Shown: positions 51,984 to 60,478 of the stretch, one piece after another
How positions within the stretch are numbered: the first letter of the stretch is position 1
Layout: each line of letters opens with the position of its first letter
Source: Flavobacterium sp.
GTDB taxonomy: Bacteria; Bacteroidota; Bacteroidia; Flavobacteriales; Flavobacteriaceae
DNA: 64,000 nucleotides
NCBI RefSeq assembly: GCF_027483985.1
Contig: NZ_JAIXTJ010000042.1
Span: 186,001-250,000, forward strand
Direction: 5' to 3'
Made by a program: the position numbers and the translations under genes
The notes under the pieces: generated by a model
The model's database searches: none
What the model was told of the DNA's origin: nothing
The model's input: only the letters and a program-made list of their open reading frames with translations

Positions 51984-53237
51984 TTATCTACTTATCCATT
52001 GCGATGGATTGGTGTACGTTGTATTTTGAGAAATCATAAACTTTAGCACTGTTTTACCTTCGGCATTGGTTCGCACTTTTCCTAACACTTGTTTGGTCGA
52101 TACTTTATCACCGGCGCTTACATTCACACTTCCTAGATTTTGATAGATTGTAAAGTAATCTCCGTGTTGCACACAAACCGCTTTGTTAAGAGGCGAAATC
52201 ACAATAACTTTAGTTACTTCTCCACTAAAAACGGCTCTTGCATTGGCACCAGCTTCTGTAGAAATTTCAAGACCACTATTGTGAATGATTAACGATTTAT
52301 AAACCGGATGCGGTTGATCACCATAACCTAAAGTAATAGTACCTTTTTCTACTGGCCAAGGTAATCTTCCTTTATTAGCTTTAAAATTATTTGAAACTAA
52401 TTGTCCTTCTGGTGTTAAAACAATTTTGGTTGAAGTTTCAATCTTCTTGGTTTCGGCAGCAGTTGTTGTTTTTGGATTGGCTTTAGCTTTGGCAGCAGCA
52501 GCTTTTCTATTGGCTTCAGCAATGGCATCGCGGATTAGCTTTTGAATTTGAGCATCAATTTTTCTATATTCTTGTTGCTTTTTCTTAATCTCGGCCGTGA
52601 TTTGCTTTTTGTTTTTCTTTAAGCTATTGGCAATTTTTTCTTGTTCTTGTTTTTCTTTTTCAAGATCTTCACGTTGTTTTTCTTGTTCGGCAAGAAGCTT
52701 TTCTTTTTCTGTTTTTTGACCGCTTAATTTCAAGTTATAATCGGCAAGTTTATCTGTTTTGTCTTTGATTTCTAAACCTTGCATTTTTCTGTAACTAGAA
52801 TATTGTTTCATGTATTGCAATCTTTTGTACGCTTGCAAGAAATTCTCTGAAGACAACATGAACATAGCACGACTTTGCTGCGAACGACTTTTGTAAGATT
52901 TCAAAATCATTGTAGCATAATCGTCTTTAAGAACCACCAAATCTTTTTTCAATTTATTAATTTGAACCTGATTAATGTACATATCATTACTCAACAACTT
53001 TGTTTGTTTAGCTGTTGTGTTGATTAGTTTTTCTTTCAATCCGATTTTCTCTTTTTGAATTTGAAGTAATTTTACCACCGATTTTTCTTTTCCTCTTACT
53101 TCTTGAAGCATACGCTCTTTTTCACGAATTTCATCTTGAATTTTGGCTTTCCTTTGTTCAAGCTCTTCTTGACTTTGTTGGCTCCAAGCGAATGTCGTTA
53201 AAAAAATCAATAATAATGTAACAATCTTTTTTTGCAT
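51984..53237 (-). CDS. EnvC-like murein hydrolase activator (degenerate M23)
   Basis: This is a 417-residue exported protein with a signal peptide to about 19 (FAWSQ). A long charged coiled coil (about 20-250) comes next, then a Lys/Ala-rich hinge and a C-terminal LytM/M23 domain (about 300-417). The metal-binding residues are changed: NSGLEIS stands where active enzymes have HxGxD, and IYQNLG where they have YxHL; only the His of QHGDY remains. Like E. coli EnvC it is thus probably an activator of amidases rather than a peptidase. It is the last gene of an envelope gene series. Confidence 0.9.
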   Translation of the reverse strand: MQKKIVTLLLIFLTTFAWSQQSQEELEQRKAKIQDEIREKERMLQEVRGKEKSVVKLLQIQKEKIGLKEKLINTTAKQTKLLSNDMYINQVQINKLKKDLVVLKDDYATMILKSYKSRSQQSRAMFMLSSENFLQAYKRLQYMKQYSSYRKMQGLEIKDKTDKLADYNLKLSGQKTEKEKLLAEQEKQREDLEKEKQEQEKIANSLKKNKKQITAEIKKKQQEYRKIDAQIQKLIRDAIAEANRKAAAAKAKANPKTTTAAETKKIETSTKIVLTPEGQLVSNNFKANKGRLPWPVEKGTITLGYGDQPHPVYKSLIIHNSGLEISTEAGANARAVFSGEVTKVIVISPLNKAVCVQHGDYFTIYQNLGSVNVSAGDKVSTKQVLGKVRTNAEGKTVLKFMISQNTTYTNPSQWISR

Positions 53238-53242
53238 GGTTT

Positions 53243-54019
53243 TTATATCTTATCAATGTAAATTCGCTCATATCCTTCAGGAACACTGTAAGGAAACGAT
53301 AGGTCTTCATTGAATGTAACGTTTTTATATTCTATTTCGATGTTGGTTTTGCCTTTTTGTTGTCGCGCATTAATCGTCAAAGATAAAGGTAAAATCATTT
53401 CGTTGTATTTTTTATAATCTGGATAAACAATTTGCAAGGTTCTATCTTGAAGCGGTTGATTGATTTCTTGTCTTTTAATCAAAAAATTATCGCTTTCAAA
53501 CAAAAAAGATTTGATGTTTTTTTCATTAGACTTAGATTCCAACTTGTATAATTTTTCCATAATTGATACTGCGTATTTTTCTTTGCGCAAGTCATCCAAT
53601 GCTTTACCAAGAAACATATTTTGCACTTTGTTATAATCTAAATCGGTACCAAGCCATTGACTCAATCCTTCATAATTTCCTTCAAAATACTTGTTTCCTA
53701 TCTTTTCAAAATACTGAACCGATGTTGGCGTAATCAATGCTTTAGCCATTGTTAAACCCAAAACTCTAATACTTATTAATATTTTTTCATCTTTTTTAAT
53801 TCGAATATCGGCCGAAACATTTTGAGTGTTTTTATCGTCTTCATATCGTGCACTTGCTCTGATGTAAAGCGTTGAAAAATCTACTTTATTATTGTAGTGA
53901 CTTTCAATTACTTTATCGGCAGCAATTGTCGTGCTTGCATTTCCTTCGACTAAAACTGCTTTTGGTTTGCACGATGCGAATAAAAGTACCGACACTACTA
54001 AGGTGAAATATTTTTTCAT
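53243..54019 (-). CDS. DUF4292 lipoprotein
   Basis: This is a 258-residue lipoprotein with lipobox LLFAS-Cys17. The DUF4292 domain covers most of it: TLYIRASARYEDDKNTQNVSADIRIKKDEKILISIRVLGLTMAKALITPTSVQYFEKIGNKYFEG. The pattern recalls LolA/LolB-like half-barrel folds that bind lipid. It lies five bases upstream of the EnvC-like gene and after a TPR gene, an order I believe is conserved in flavobacteria. Role unknown, in the outer-membrane periplasmic face. Confidence 0.85.
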   Translation of the reverse strand: MKKYFTLVVSVLLFASCKPKAVLVEGNASTTIAADKVIESHYNNKVDFSTLYIRASARYEDDKNTQNVSADIRIKKDEKILISIRVLGLTMAKALITPTSVQYFEKIGNKYFEGNYEGLSQWLGTDLDYNKVQNMFLGKALDDLRKEKYAVSIMEKLYKLESKSNEKNIKSFLFESDNFLIKRQEINQPLQDRTLQIVYPDYKKYNEMILPLSLTINARQQKGKTNIEIEYKNVTFNEDLSFPYSVPEGYERIYIDKI

Positions 54020-54047
54020 AAATGATGCCGACTTAACGGCGTATTAA

Positions 54048-55400
54048 CTATTTTCTTTTTTGTTTTTCAAGTAATTGATTGGCTTTTGAAAAGTATAAAT
54101 CTTTCTTTTTCATATCACCTAAACCATTGAACGCTTCGCCTAATTGAAGATTGAAATTGATTTCCAAAACCTGATTGTCGATAATAAAATCCATTCCCGA
54201 TTCTAAAACGTCTTTTGCTTTTTTATAGTTTTTTAATTGATTATTAGCCAATCCGTTGTAATAATACAATTCTGGTTGCGTTGGGAATAATTGCAATTGA
54301 TCATCGGATACTTTACTCAATTTATCAAATTGCAAACTTTCAGTGTAGGCTTGCAGTAGAAGTAAAATGGTTTCCATATCATCGGTCGCATTTTTTAGAT
54401 GCATTTCATAATACTTGATAGCTTTATTCCAATCTTTTTTGTTTTGATAAAACTTAGCAATTTCTTTGGCAACTCTTACTTCTTTATCATTGTCAAAATA
54501 ACTAATTGCTTTGTCTAAATCTTGATCATATTGCGGATTGTTTTTTGAGAAAATCAAAAATTCGTTCAGAATTCGATGTTTGATTTTTTTATCAACTTTA
54601 TCGCTTGCCAAAACGATATTCATTGATTTTACGGCTTTAGCACCATCGTTATTATTAATATGAAATTTAAACAAACTCACTTGTGCCCAATCTGATGATG
54701 GAATTTCCTTTTCTAATTGTTTAGCAATTTCTAAAGCTTTTTCTTCTTGATTGCTTTGAGAATACATATAAATTAGCGCAATATAATTGGCTTCTTCTTT
54801 TGGATTTTTCTTAATCTTATCAATTAGATTGGCTTTTTCAGCACCTTGATATTTGCTATCGCGAAGAATATCGGCTTTGTATAATTCTCTTTTTTCAGAT
54901 TTTCCGACCGTTTCATTCAACTCATTAATTAAATCTAATGCTTTGTCAAATTGTTGTGTGTTCATGTACAATGACACTAAATCTTCCTTATAATCCGATT
55001 TGAATTCAACCAATTTTTCTACAATTACAATAGCTTGATTATAATCTCTTGTTTCATAACATACGTCGTACATACCAACCCACGCCCAACGGTTTTTGGG
55101 GTCAATTTTTGTTACTTTCTCAAAATTATCATAGGCATCTTTATATTTTTTTTGAGCCAAATAATTTTTACCCAATTCAAAAGATACTATTGGATTTTCT
55201 GGTTGAATGTTTTTGCACTTTTCTAATGCTTCAATGGCTTTATCATAGTTTTCGATACCTTTTTGTTTCAAAGATTCATAGTAAAAATTCTCGAATTCAT
55301 CAGAAACTGCAGCAATATCTTCCGGCTCAGTTTGTGCCAAAAGAACAGTTGGAATGAAAAACATTCCGAAAAGGAAACTATATAAAACTTTTTTTTTCAT
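54048..55400 (-). CDS. Exported tetratricopeptide-repeat protein
   Basis: This is a 450-residue protein with a signal peptide (to about 22, VLLAQ) and TPR units throughout (ESLKQKGIENYDKAIEALEKCKNIQPENP, VSFELGKNYLAQKKYKDAYDNFEKVTKIDPKNRWAW, WNKAIKYYEMHLKNATDD, LYYYNGLANNQLKNYKKAKDVLESG). It should be a periplasmic scaffold. It is translated with the DUF4292 and EnvC-like genes, so a part in envelope assembly is likely. Confidence 0.9.
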   Translation of the reverse strand: MKKKVLYSFLFGMFFIPTVLLAQTEPEDIAAVSDEFENFYYESLKQKGIENYDKAIEALEKCKNIQPENPIVSFELGKNYLAQKKYKDAYDNFEKVTKIDPKNRWAWVGMYDVCYETRDYNQAIVIVEKLVEFKSDYKEDLVSLYMNTQQFDKALDLINELNETVGKSEKRELYKADILRDSKYQGAEKANLIDKIKKNPKEEANYIALIYMYSQSNQEEKALEIAKQLEKEIPSSDWAQVSLFKFHINNNDGAKAVKSMNIVLASDKVDKKIKHRILNEFLIFSKNNPQYDQDLDKAISYFDNDKEVRVAKEIAKFYQNKKDWNKAIKYYEMHLKNATDDMETILLLLQAYTESLQFDKLSKVSDDQLQLFPTQPELYYYNGLANNQLKNYKKAKDVLESGMDFIIDNQVLEINFNLQLGEAFNGLGDMKKKDLYFSKANQLLEKQKRK

Positions 55401-55502
55401 CTTATTATTTTACGCGAATTGCAAGTATTCAATGTTTAGAAAAATTGCACCAACTTTAATTTTATTTTATTTAAAGCTGTAATGTTTTCAAAACCTTTTG
55501 GA

Positions 55503-56513
55503 TTATTCTAAAACCGAATAATCTCCGATGCTGATGCTTTTAAAATTACCATCAAAACTTGCGTGATTTCCGATCATCGCATTATCAAGAGTAGCATTTT
55601 TAATATGAGCATGCGTTTGAATCAAACTGTTTTTTATGGTACTATCAACTACGTGACAACCCTTTCCTAAAGACACATTCGGACCAACTGTAGCATTTAT
55701 CAACACAACATCTTCACCAATATAGCAAGGCGGAATGATGGTTGAATTTTCTTGCTTTACATCATAATCTACTAAATGAATTCCGTCGTTGTGAAGGAAA
55801 TTCAACATTCTGTTATTAGTATCAACCGTAACGTCTTTGTTTCCGCAATCCATCCATTCGTCAACTTTACCAGGAACAAATACCATGCCTTTTGCCATCA
55901 TTTGTTTGATTCCATCATTAATTTGGTATTCACCACCGTGAATGATGTTATTATCTAAAACCGATTGTAACTCATTTTTTAAAACGGCAACATCTTTAAA
56001 ATAGTATATTCCGATTACTGCTAAATCAGAAACAAACTCTTTAGGTTTTTCAACTAACTCGATTATTTCACCATTGGAGTTCAAATTTACAACGCCAAAA
56101 GCTTCTGGTTGATCTACTTGTTTCACCCAAATTACGCTATCTGCATTTTGGTCTAAATCAAAGTCGGCACGGATTAAAGTATCAGCATAAGCAATAACCG
56201 CTGGACCACTCAAAGAATCTTTGGCACACATAATGGCGTGACCTGTTCCAAGTGCTTCATTTTGGTAATAAATAGTTCCTTTTGCGCCAAGTTTTTCGGC
56301 AATTGCAATTAATTCTTCTTCTACTTTTTTACCAAAACTTTCGTGAATTACAAAAGCAACTTCTTCTATAGGTTGATTCAAAACAGCTGCAATATCTTCA
56401 ACCAAACGATGAACAATAGGTTTTCCAGCAATTGGAATTAAGGGTTTCGGAATCGTTAATGTGTGCGGACGCAATCTTGAACCACGACCTGCCATTGGTA
56501 CTATTATTTTCAT
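55503..56513 (-). CDS. Sugar-phosphate nucleotidyltransferase with left-handed beta-helix
   Basis: This is a 336-residue enzyme that activates a sugar phosphate with NTP. The N-terminal Rossmann-like domain carries IVPMAGRGSRLRPHTLTIPKPLIPIAGKPI (NTP-binding G-x-G-x-R-L and PKP) and AVIAYADTLIRADFD. WMDCGNKDVTVDTN marks the sugar site. A C-terminal hexapeptide-repeat segment (about 255-330, IIPPCYIGEDVVLINATVGPNVSLGKGC) forms a beta-helix. It is closest to glucose-1-phosphate thymidylyl- or mannose-1-phosphate guanylyltransferases; the sugar is uncertain. Confidence 0.9.
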   Translation of the reverse strand: MKIIVPMAGRGSRLRPHTLTIPKPLIPIAGKPIVHRLVEDIAAVLNQPIEEVAFVIHESFGKKVEEELIAIAEKLGAKGTIYYQNEALGTGHAIMCAKDSLSGPAVIAYADTLIRADFDLDQNADSVIWVKQVDQPEAFGVVNLNSNGEIIELVEKPKEFVSDLAVIGIYYFKDVAVLKNELQSVLDNNIIHGGEYQINDGIKQMMAKGMVFVPGKVDEWMDCGNKDVTVDTNNRMLNFLHNDGIHLVDYDVKQENSTIIPPCYIGEDVVLINATVGPNVSLGKGCHVVDSTIKNSLIQTHAHIKNATLDNAMIGNHASFDGNFKSISIGDYSVLE

Positions 56514-56530
56514 ACGTTATGTTTTATATA

Positions 56531-56580
56531 CTTCAACATTCGTTACTCATCATTGAATATTCAACATTTTGAACTTGGAA
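56531..56580. repeat. 50-bp direct repeat, copy 1, bounding a four-helix-bundle gene
   Basis: Identical at 48 of 50 positions with 57021-57070 in the same orientation. It begins CTTCAACATTCGTTA and ends TTGGAA. Mismatches are at bases 15 and 44 of the repeat. Confidence 0.9.
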
Positions 56581-56616
56581 CATTCAACAACGAATTTTGA
56601 ATTTTGAACTATTTAA

Positions 56617-56979
56617 TTACTTATTTTTATTTCTTGATGTTTCAATACTTTTTACAAAAATCGATATTAATTCATCATTTTCATTTACTGTTACAATTAA
56701 ATCTTGTTCGTTTTTTAAATATAAATTAGCCCTGTGTATTATCTTTAAACAAGAATGTGTTTCTCTTAATTCTTTTAATACAACAGACATTTTGTGAATA
56801 AAATCATTTCTAGATTCAGCACTTTGTGCTTCACTATAATTTAAAGATGGAGATGTTCCAGACCTTACAATTTGTCCTGATAAATGATTTCCAGCTTTTG
56901 TCGCTTTTAAATTGTCTGTGATATTAATAATTTCTACTGCAAAATCAATTAGTCTTTCGTGTAAATCAAATTTTTTCAT
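56617..56979 (-). CDS. Four-helix-bundle protein (S23/IVP family), second copy
   Basis: This is a 120-residue all-helical protein: FDLHERLIDFAVEIINITDNLKATKAGNHLSGQIVRSGTSPSLNYSEAQSAESRNDFIHKMSVVLKELRETHSCLKII covers most of it. The QIVRSGTSPSLNYSEA turn corresponds to the conserved basic segment of the family. It differs clearly from the copy at 24598, so the two are not a recent duplication. Near-identical 50-bp direct repeats flank it (56531 and 57021). Function unknown; possibly RNA binding by analogy with ribosome-linked members. Confidence 0.85.
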   Translation of the reverse strand: MKKFDLHERLIDFAVEIINITDNLKATKAGNHLSGQIVRSGTSPSLNYSEAQSAESRNDFIHKMSVVLKELRETHSCLKIIHRANLYLKNEQDLIVTVNENDELISIFVKSIETSRNKNK

Positions 56980-57020
56980 GGCTTGTATAATTTATTTAAG
57001 GTTTATATTTTATTCTAAAA

Positions 57021-57070
57021 CTTCAACATTCGTTATTCATCATTGAATATTCAACATTTTGAAATTGGAA
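57021..57070. repeat. 50-bp direct repeat, copy 2
   Basis: Second copy of 56531-56580, located between the four-helix-bundle gene start and the 3' end of dut. Confidence 0.9.
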
Positions 57071-57085
57071 TTTTGAAGTTTTTTC

Positions 57086-57520
57086 TTACTTCACTCCAGT
57101 ACTCCCAAAACCGCCTTCACCACGAGAAGTTTCAGATAATTCTTGAACTTCAATCCATTCTGCTCGTTCGTGTTTGGCAATTATTAATTGGGCAATTCTT
57201 TCTCCATTTTCGATTACAAAATCTTCATTGGATAAATTTACTAAAATTACTCCTATTTCTCCACGATAATCGGCATCGACTGTTCCGGGAGAATTTAAAA
57301 CGGTGATTCCTTTTTTAGCAGCTAATCCACTTCGTGGTCTTACTTGGGCTTCGTAACCTATTGGTAATTCTATAAAAAGACCTGTTTTTACGATAGTTCT
57401 TTCTAGTGATTTTAAAGTTATTGGTTCTGATATATTGGCACGCAAATCCATTCCTGCAGAAGCTATAGTTTCGTAATTAGGAAGTTCGTGTTGTGATTTA
57501 TTGATAATTTTAATCGTCAT
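57086..57520 (-). CDS. dut: dUTP diphosphatase
   Basis: Dut hydrolyses dUTP to dUMP and keeps uracil out of DNA. It has 144 residues, the usual trimeric type. Motifs 1-5 are present: [46 protein letters not shown] and the C-terminal GEGGFGSTG that closes over the active site. It follows the flippase gene after three bases. Confidence 0.97.
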   Translation of the reverse strand: MTIKIINKSQHELPNYETIASAGMDLRANISEPITLKSLERTIVKTGLFIELPIGYEAQVRPRSGLAAKKGITVLNSPGTVDADYRGEIGVILVNLSNEDFVIENGERIAQLIIAKHERAEWIEVQELSETSRGEGGFGSTGVK

Positions 57521-57523
57521 GAT

Positions 57524-58984
57524 TTATGCTTTTCTTTTGATGATTTTTAAAAGTGTTTCTTTTTCGTTATGATAAATGAAATATAAAAATAGCGAAAGTA
57601 AAACGATTTTCACAGGATAATTTTCTCTCAAATAAGGAATATAAAAAGCTATAGCTGAAAAGGCAATAGATAAACCTAAATATTTCAGAATTGTATTGAT
57701 TTCATAGGGAATTGGGTATTTTTTTTGACCCATTTTATAGGATATTATCATCATCGTTCCATAAGCTGCTAATGTTGCAATTGCAGAACCATAATAACTG
57801 AATTCTTTGATTAATAAATAATTCAACGCCAAAGTTACCAAAGCACCAATTATCGATATGTAAGCACCGATTTTGGTTTTATCAATTAACTTATACCAAA
57901 CCGATAAATTAGTATAAATTCCAAGAAAGAAATTCGCTAAAACTATTAACGGCACCACTTTTATTGCATCCCAATATTCCTCGTTTGGAACTAATGGCTG
58001 CTTTAATAAATCAATAAAAACAATAACGAAAAGACATATAAATGAACCGAAAATAACAAAATACTTTGTAATTGTTGCATAGGTTTGAGGCGCATTTGCA
58101 TCGCTAGCGTGACTAAAAAAGAAAGGTTCAATTCCAAGAGTGTATCCTGTTCTAAACAAAACCATAAACATTCCTATCTTGTAACAAGCGGCATAAGCAC
58201 CGATATCGGCTTTTGGAACATTCATCCAATCTAGCAGAATTTTATCAAAATGTTCGTTGATAGCAAAAGCTAAACCTGCAATCAAAATTGGATAACCATA
58301 TTGCATCATTTGCTTCCATAGATTGAAATCGAACTTCCAATTGATCTTGAAATAATCTGGAGAAAGAACAATAAAAGTCAACAAACTTGCTATCAAACCA
58401 CTAACAAAAATGTAGCCCACTTTAAAATTTCCAAAATAAATAGTATTAAAAAAACCTTCCGGATTTGCATCAGCTAATTTGGGTAAAAGAATTAAAAAAA
58501 ACAGATTGAAAAGCATATTTACCACAACATTACCAATTTTGATAACAGCATATTGCATTGGTCTTTTTGTCGCTCTTAATCTTGAAAAAGGAATAATCAC
58601 AAGAGCATCAAGAACCAAAATCCAGATAGTATAAGTAATGTATTCTACTTTTATTTCTGCCCAATGAGATAAAGTATTTCTAAAAATTAGAGCAAGAAAT
58701 AAGAATGAAATCGACGACCAAAAAATAGAAACAGTTGCTGTAGAAATAACACTTTTTTTATCTTCTTCTTTGTTGTAAAATCTAAAAAAAGCAGTTTCCA
58801 TCCCGTAAGACAAGATTACATTGAAGAAAACTAACCATGCAAAAACTATTGAAACATCGGCAAATTCTTGTTTTGGTAGTTTATCAACATACAATGGATT
58901 GAGCAAAAAGCTTATCATTCTTGGCAAAACGGTTGCCAAACCATAGATTAATGTTTGCTTGAAAAGATTTTTATATAAACTCAA
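57524..58984 (-). CDS. Polysaccharide flippase (Wzx/MATE-like)
   Basis: This is a 486-residue inner-membrane protein of about 14 helices that should flip lipid-linked oligosaccharides. It starts YKNLFKQTLIYGLATVLPRMISFLLNPLYVD, typical of the polysaccharide-biosynthesis (PST) family, followed by PILIAGLAFAINEHFDKILLDWM and AAYGTMMIISYKMGQKKYPIPYE. Together with the nucleotidyltransferase downstream it suggests envelope glycan synthesis. The specific glycan is unknown. Confidence 0.9.
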   Translation of the reverse strand: MSLYKNLFKQTLIYGLATVLPRMISFLLNPLYVDKLPKQEFADVSIVFAWLVFFNVILSYGMETAFFRFYNKEEDKKSVISTATVSIFWSSISFLFLALIFRNTLSHWAEIKVEYITYTIWILVLDALVIIPFSRLRATKRPMQYAVIKIGNVVVNMLFNLFFLILLPKLADANPEGFFNTIYFGNFKVGYIFVSGLIASLLTFIVLSPDYFKINWKFDFNLWKQMMQYGYPILIAGLAFAINEHFDKILLDWMNVPKADIGAYAACYKIGMFMVLFRTGYTLGIEPFFFSHASDANAPQTYATITKYFVIFGSFICLFVIVFIDLLKQPLVPNEEYWDAIKVVPLIVLANFFLGIYTNLSVWYKLIDKTKIGAYISIIGALVTLALNYLLIKEFSYYGSAIATLAAYGTMMIISYKMGQKKYPIPYEINTILKYLGLSIAFSAIAFYIPYLRENYPVKIVLLSLFLYFIYHNEKETLLKIIKRKA

Positions 58985-59025
58985 AGGGATGTATTTTAAA
59001 GATGTAAAAATAAGGTTTTATTGAA

Positions 59026-59463
59026 TTATGAAAACCCATTTTCGTCAATAGTTTTTATAAAATGAAAACCTCTTGGCACATAACCTTGGTTGTAATAGAA
59101 TTTATGTGCGACAAAATTTCCAGTGAAAGCGTCAAGAACGATGCAGGTACACTTTAATTCTTTGGCTCTTTCGTCAATAAAATCAGTTAATAACCTTCCG
59201 ATACCTTTTTTTCGATAATCAGGATGTACTACAAAATTATCAATTTCTAGGTATTTTCCAGTCCATAATTTGGTTCCAAACCAAAATCCGGTTAAACCGA
59301 TGCAGGTTTCACCATCAAAAACAGCAACTTGTTTGTAGTTTTTTGGAATCATATCTGATAGAAAACCTTCATATCTTTCGATAGTCATGTTTGGATATAG
59401 AAATTTTATGGTTTCTATTTGCGAAAGCATTTCTTGGACGGTTGTTAAAACTTTTAATTTCAT
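59026..59463 (-). CDS. GNAT family N-acetyltransferase
   Basis: This is a 145-residue acetyltransferase. The acetyl-CoA loop is HPDYRKKGIGRLLTDFIDERA (about 91-111), preceded by YLEIDNFVV and followed by LDAFTGNFVAHKFYYNQGYVPRGFHFIK, the usual order. Substrate unknown. It lies between the flippase and the atpG terminator. Confidence 0.9.
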   Translation of the reverse strand: MKLKVLTTVQEMLSQIETIKFLYPNMTIERYEGFLSDMIPKNYKQVAVFDGETCIGLTGFWFGTKLWTGKYLEIDNFVVHPDYRKKGIGRLLTDFIDERAKELKCTCIVLDAFTGNFVAHKFYYNQGYVPRGFHFIKTIDENGFS

Positions 59464-59493
59464 TTCTTAATTGTAATCTGATATAAAAATAAC

Positions 59494-59520
59494 AAAAAAA
59501 GAGCCAACTACTGTTGACTC
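59494..59520 (-). terminator. Terminator of the ATP synthase operon
   Basis: On the minus strand GAGTCAAC-AGTA-GTTGGCTC (one G-U pair; 59501-59520) is followed by seven T residues (59494-59500). It lies 25 bases after the atpG stop. Confidence 0.88.
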
Positions 59521-59545
59521 TTCTTAAAATTTATTTGAATTAAAA

Positions 59546-60406
59546 TTATCCTTTCAATGCTTCTGCTCCACCAACAATCTCAAGGATTTCGTTAGTAATT
59601 GCAGCTTGACGTGCTTTATTGTAAGTTAATTTCAATTGATTTCTTAAATCGGTTGCATTATCTGTTGCTTTGTGCATTGCAGTCATACGAGCACCGTGTT
59701 CAGAAGCAAATGAATCTCTGATTGATTTATATAATTGTGTTTTCAACATTTTTGGAATTAATGTTTCAACAATTTCTTCTTTAGAAGGTTCAAAAATATA
59801 ATCACCTGTTGAAGCTGGCTTATCAGATTTAACAGCTGCTAATGGTAAAAATTGCTCGGTTTGAACGATTTGTGTAGCGGCATTTTTAAATTGATTGTAA
59901 ACCACCTCAATTTTATCATACTCTCCAGAAATGAATTTATCTGTTAAGGTATTAGCAATAGTAGCTACATTATCAAATGTCAAATTATCGTAAATATCAC
60001 TATGATTTTCGATAACCTTATTTGTTTTAACTAAGATATCATTACCTTTTTTACCAATTGCAAAGATGTCTACTTGTTTACCGTTGTATGATTCAGCAAC
60101 AACTTTGGCTTGTTTGATAACATTTGTATTAAATGCACCGCACAAACCTCTGTTTGAAGTAATTGCAACAATTAAAACCTTATTGATTTCACGTTGTTTT
60201 GTATAACTTCCGCCAACTTCACCATCAAGAGTTGATGACAAATTTTGCAATAATTCGGTTAATTTTTCGGCATAAGGTCGCATAGCTGTAATTGCATCTT
60301 GTGCTTTTTTCAACTTTGCAGCAGAAACCATTTTCATCGCAGAAGTAATCTGCATTGTTGATGAAACGGAAGTGATTCTATTACGGATTTCCTTTAAGTT
60401 TGCCAT
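59546..60406 (-). CDS. atpG: ATP synthase F1 gamma subunit
   Basis: The rotor shaft of F1, 286 residues. N-terminal LKEIRNRITSVSSTMQITSAMKMVSAAKLKKAQ and C-terminal ASEHGARMTAMHKATDNATDLRNQLKLTYNKARQAAITNEILEIVGGAEAL form the coiled coil, with TSNRGLCGAFNTNVIKQA between. It is the last gene of the operon here; a 61-base repeat separates it from atpA. Confidence 0.97.
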   Translation of the reverse strand: MANLKEIRNRITSVSSTMQITSAMKMVSAAKLKKAQDAITAMRPYAEKLTELLQNLSSTLDGEVGGSYTKQREINKVLIVAITSNRGLCGAFNTNVIKQAKVVAESYNGKQVDIFAIGKKGNDILVKTNKVIENHSDIYDNLTFDNVATIANTLTDKFISGEYDKIEVVYNQFKNAATQIVQTEQFLPLAAVKSDKPASTGDYIFEPSKEEIVETLIPKMLKTQLYKSIRDSFASEHGARMTAMHKATDNATDLRNQLKLTYNKARQAAITNEILEIVGGAEALKG

Positions 60407-60414
60407 TTTTTTCT

Positions 60415-60475
60415 AGTAATTAGTAATTAGTAAATAGTAATTAGCTCTTCACTAATCACTATTCACTTTTTACTT
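60415..60475. repeat. Dispersed ~60-base self-complementary repeat, copy B
   Basis: Begins AGTAATTAGTAATTAGTAAA and contains CTTCACTAATCACTATTCACT, closely matching 33964-34024 in the same orientation. It fills the atpA-atpG spacer. Confidence 0.75.
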
Positions 60476-60478
60476 ATA

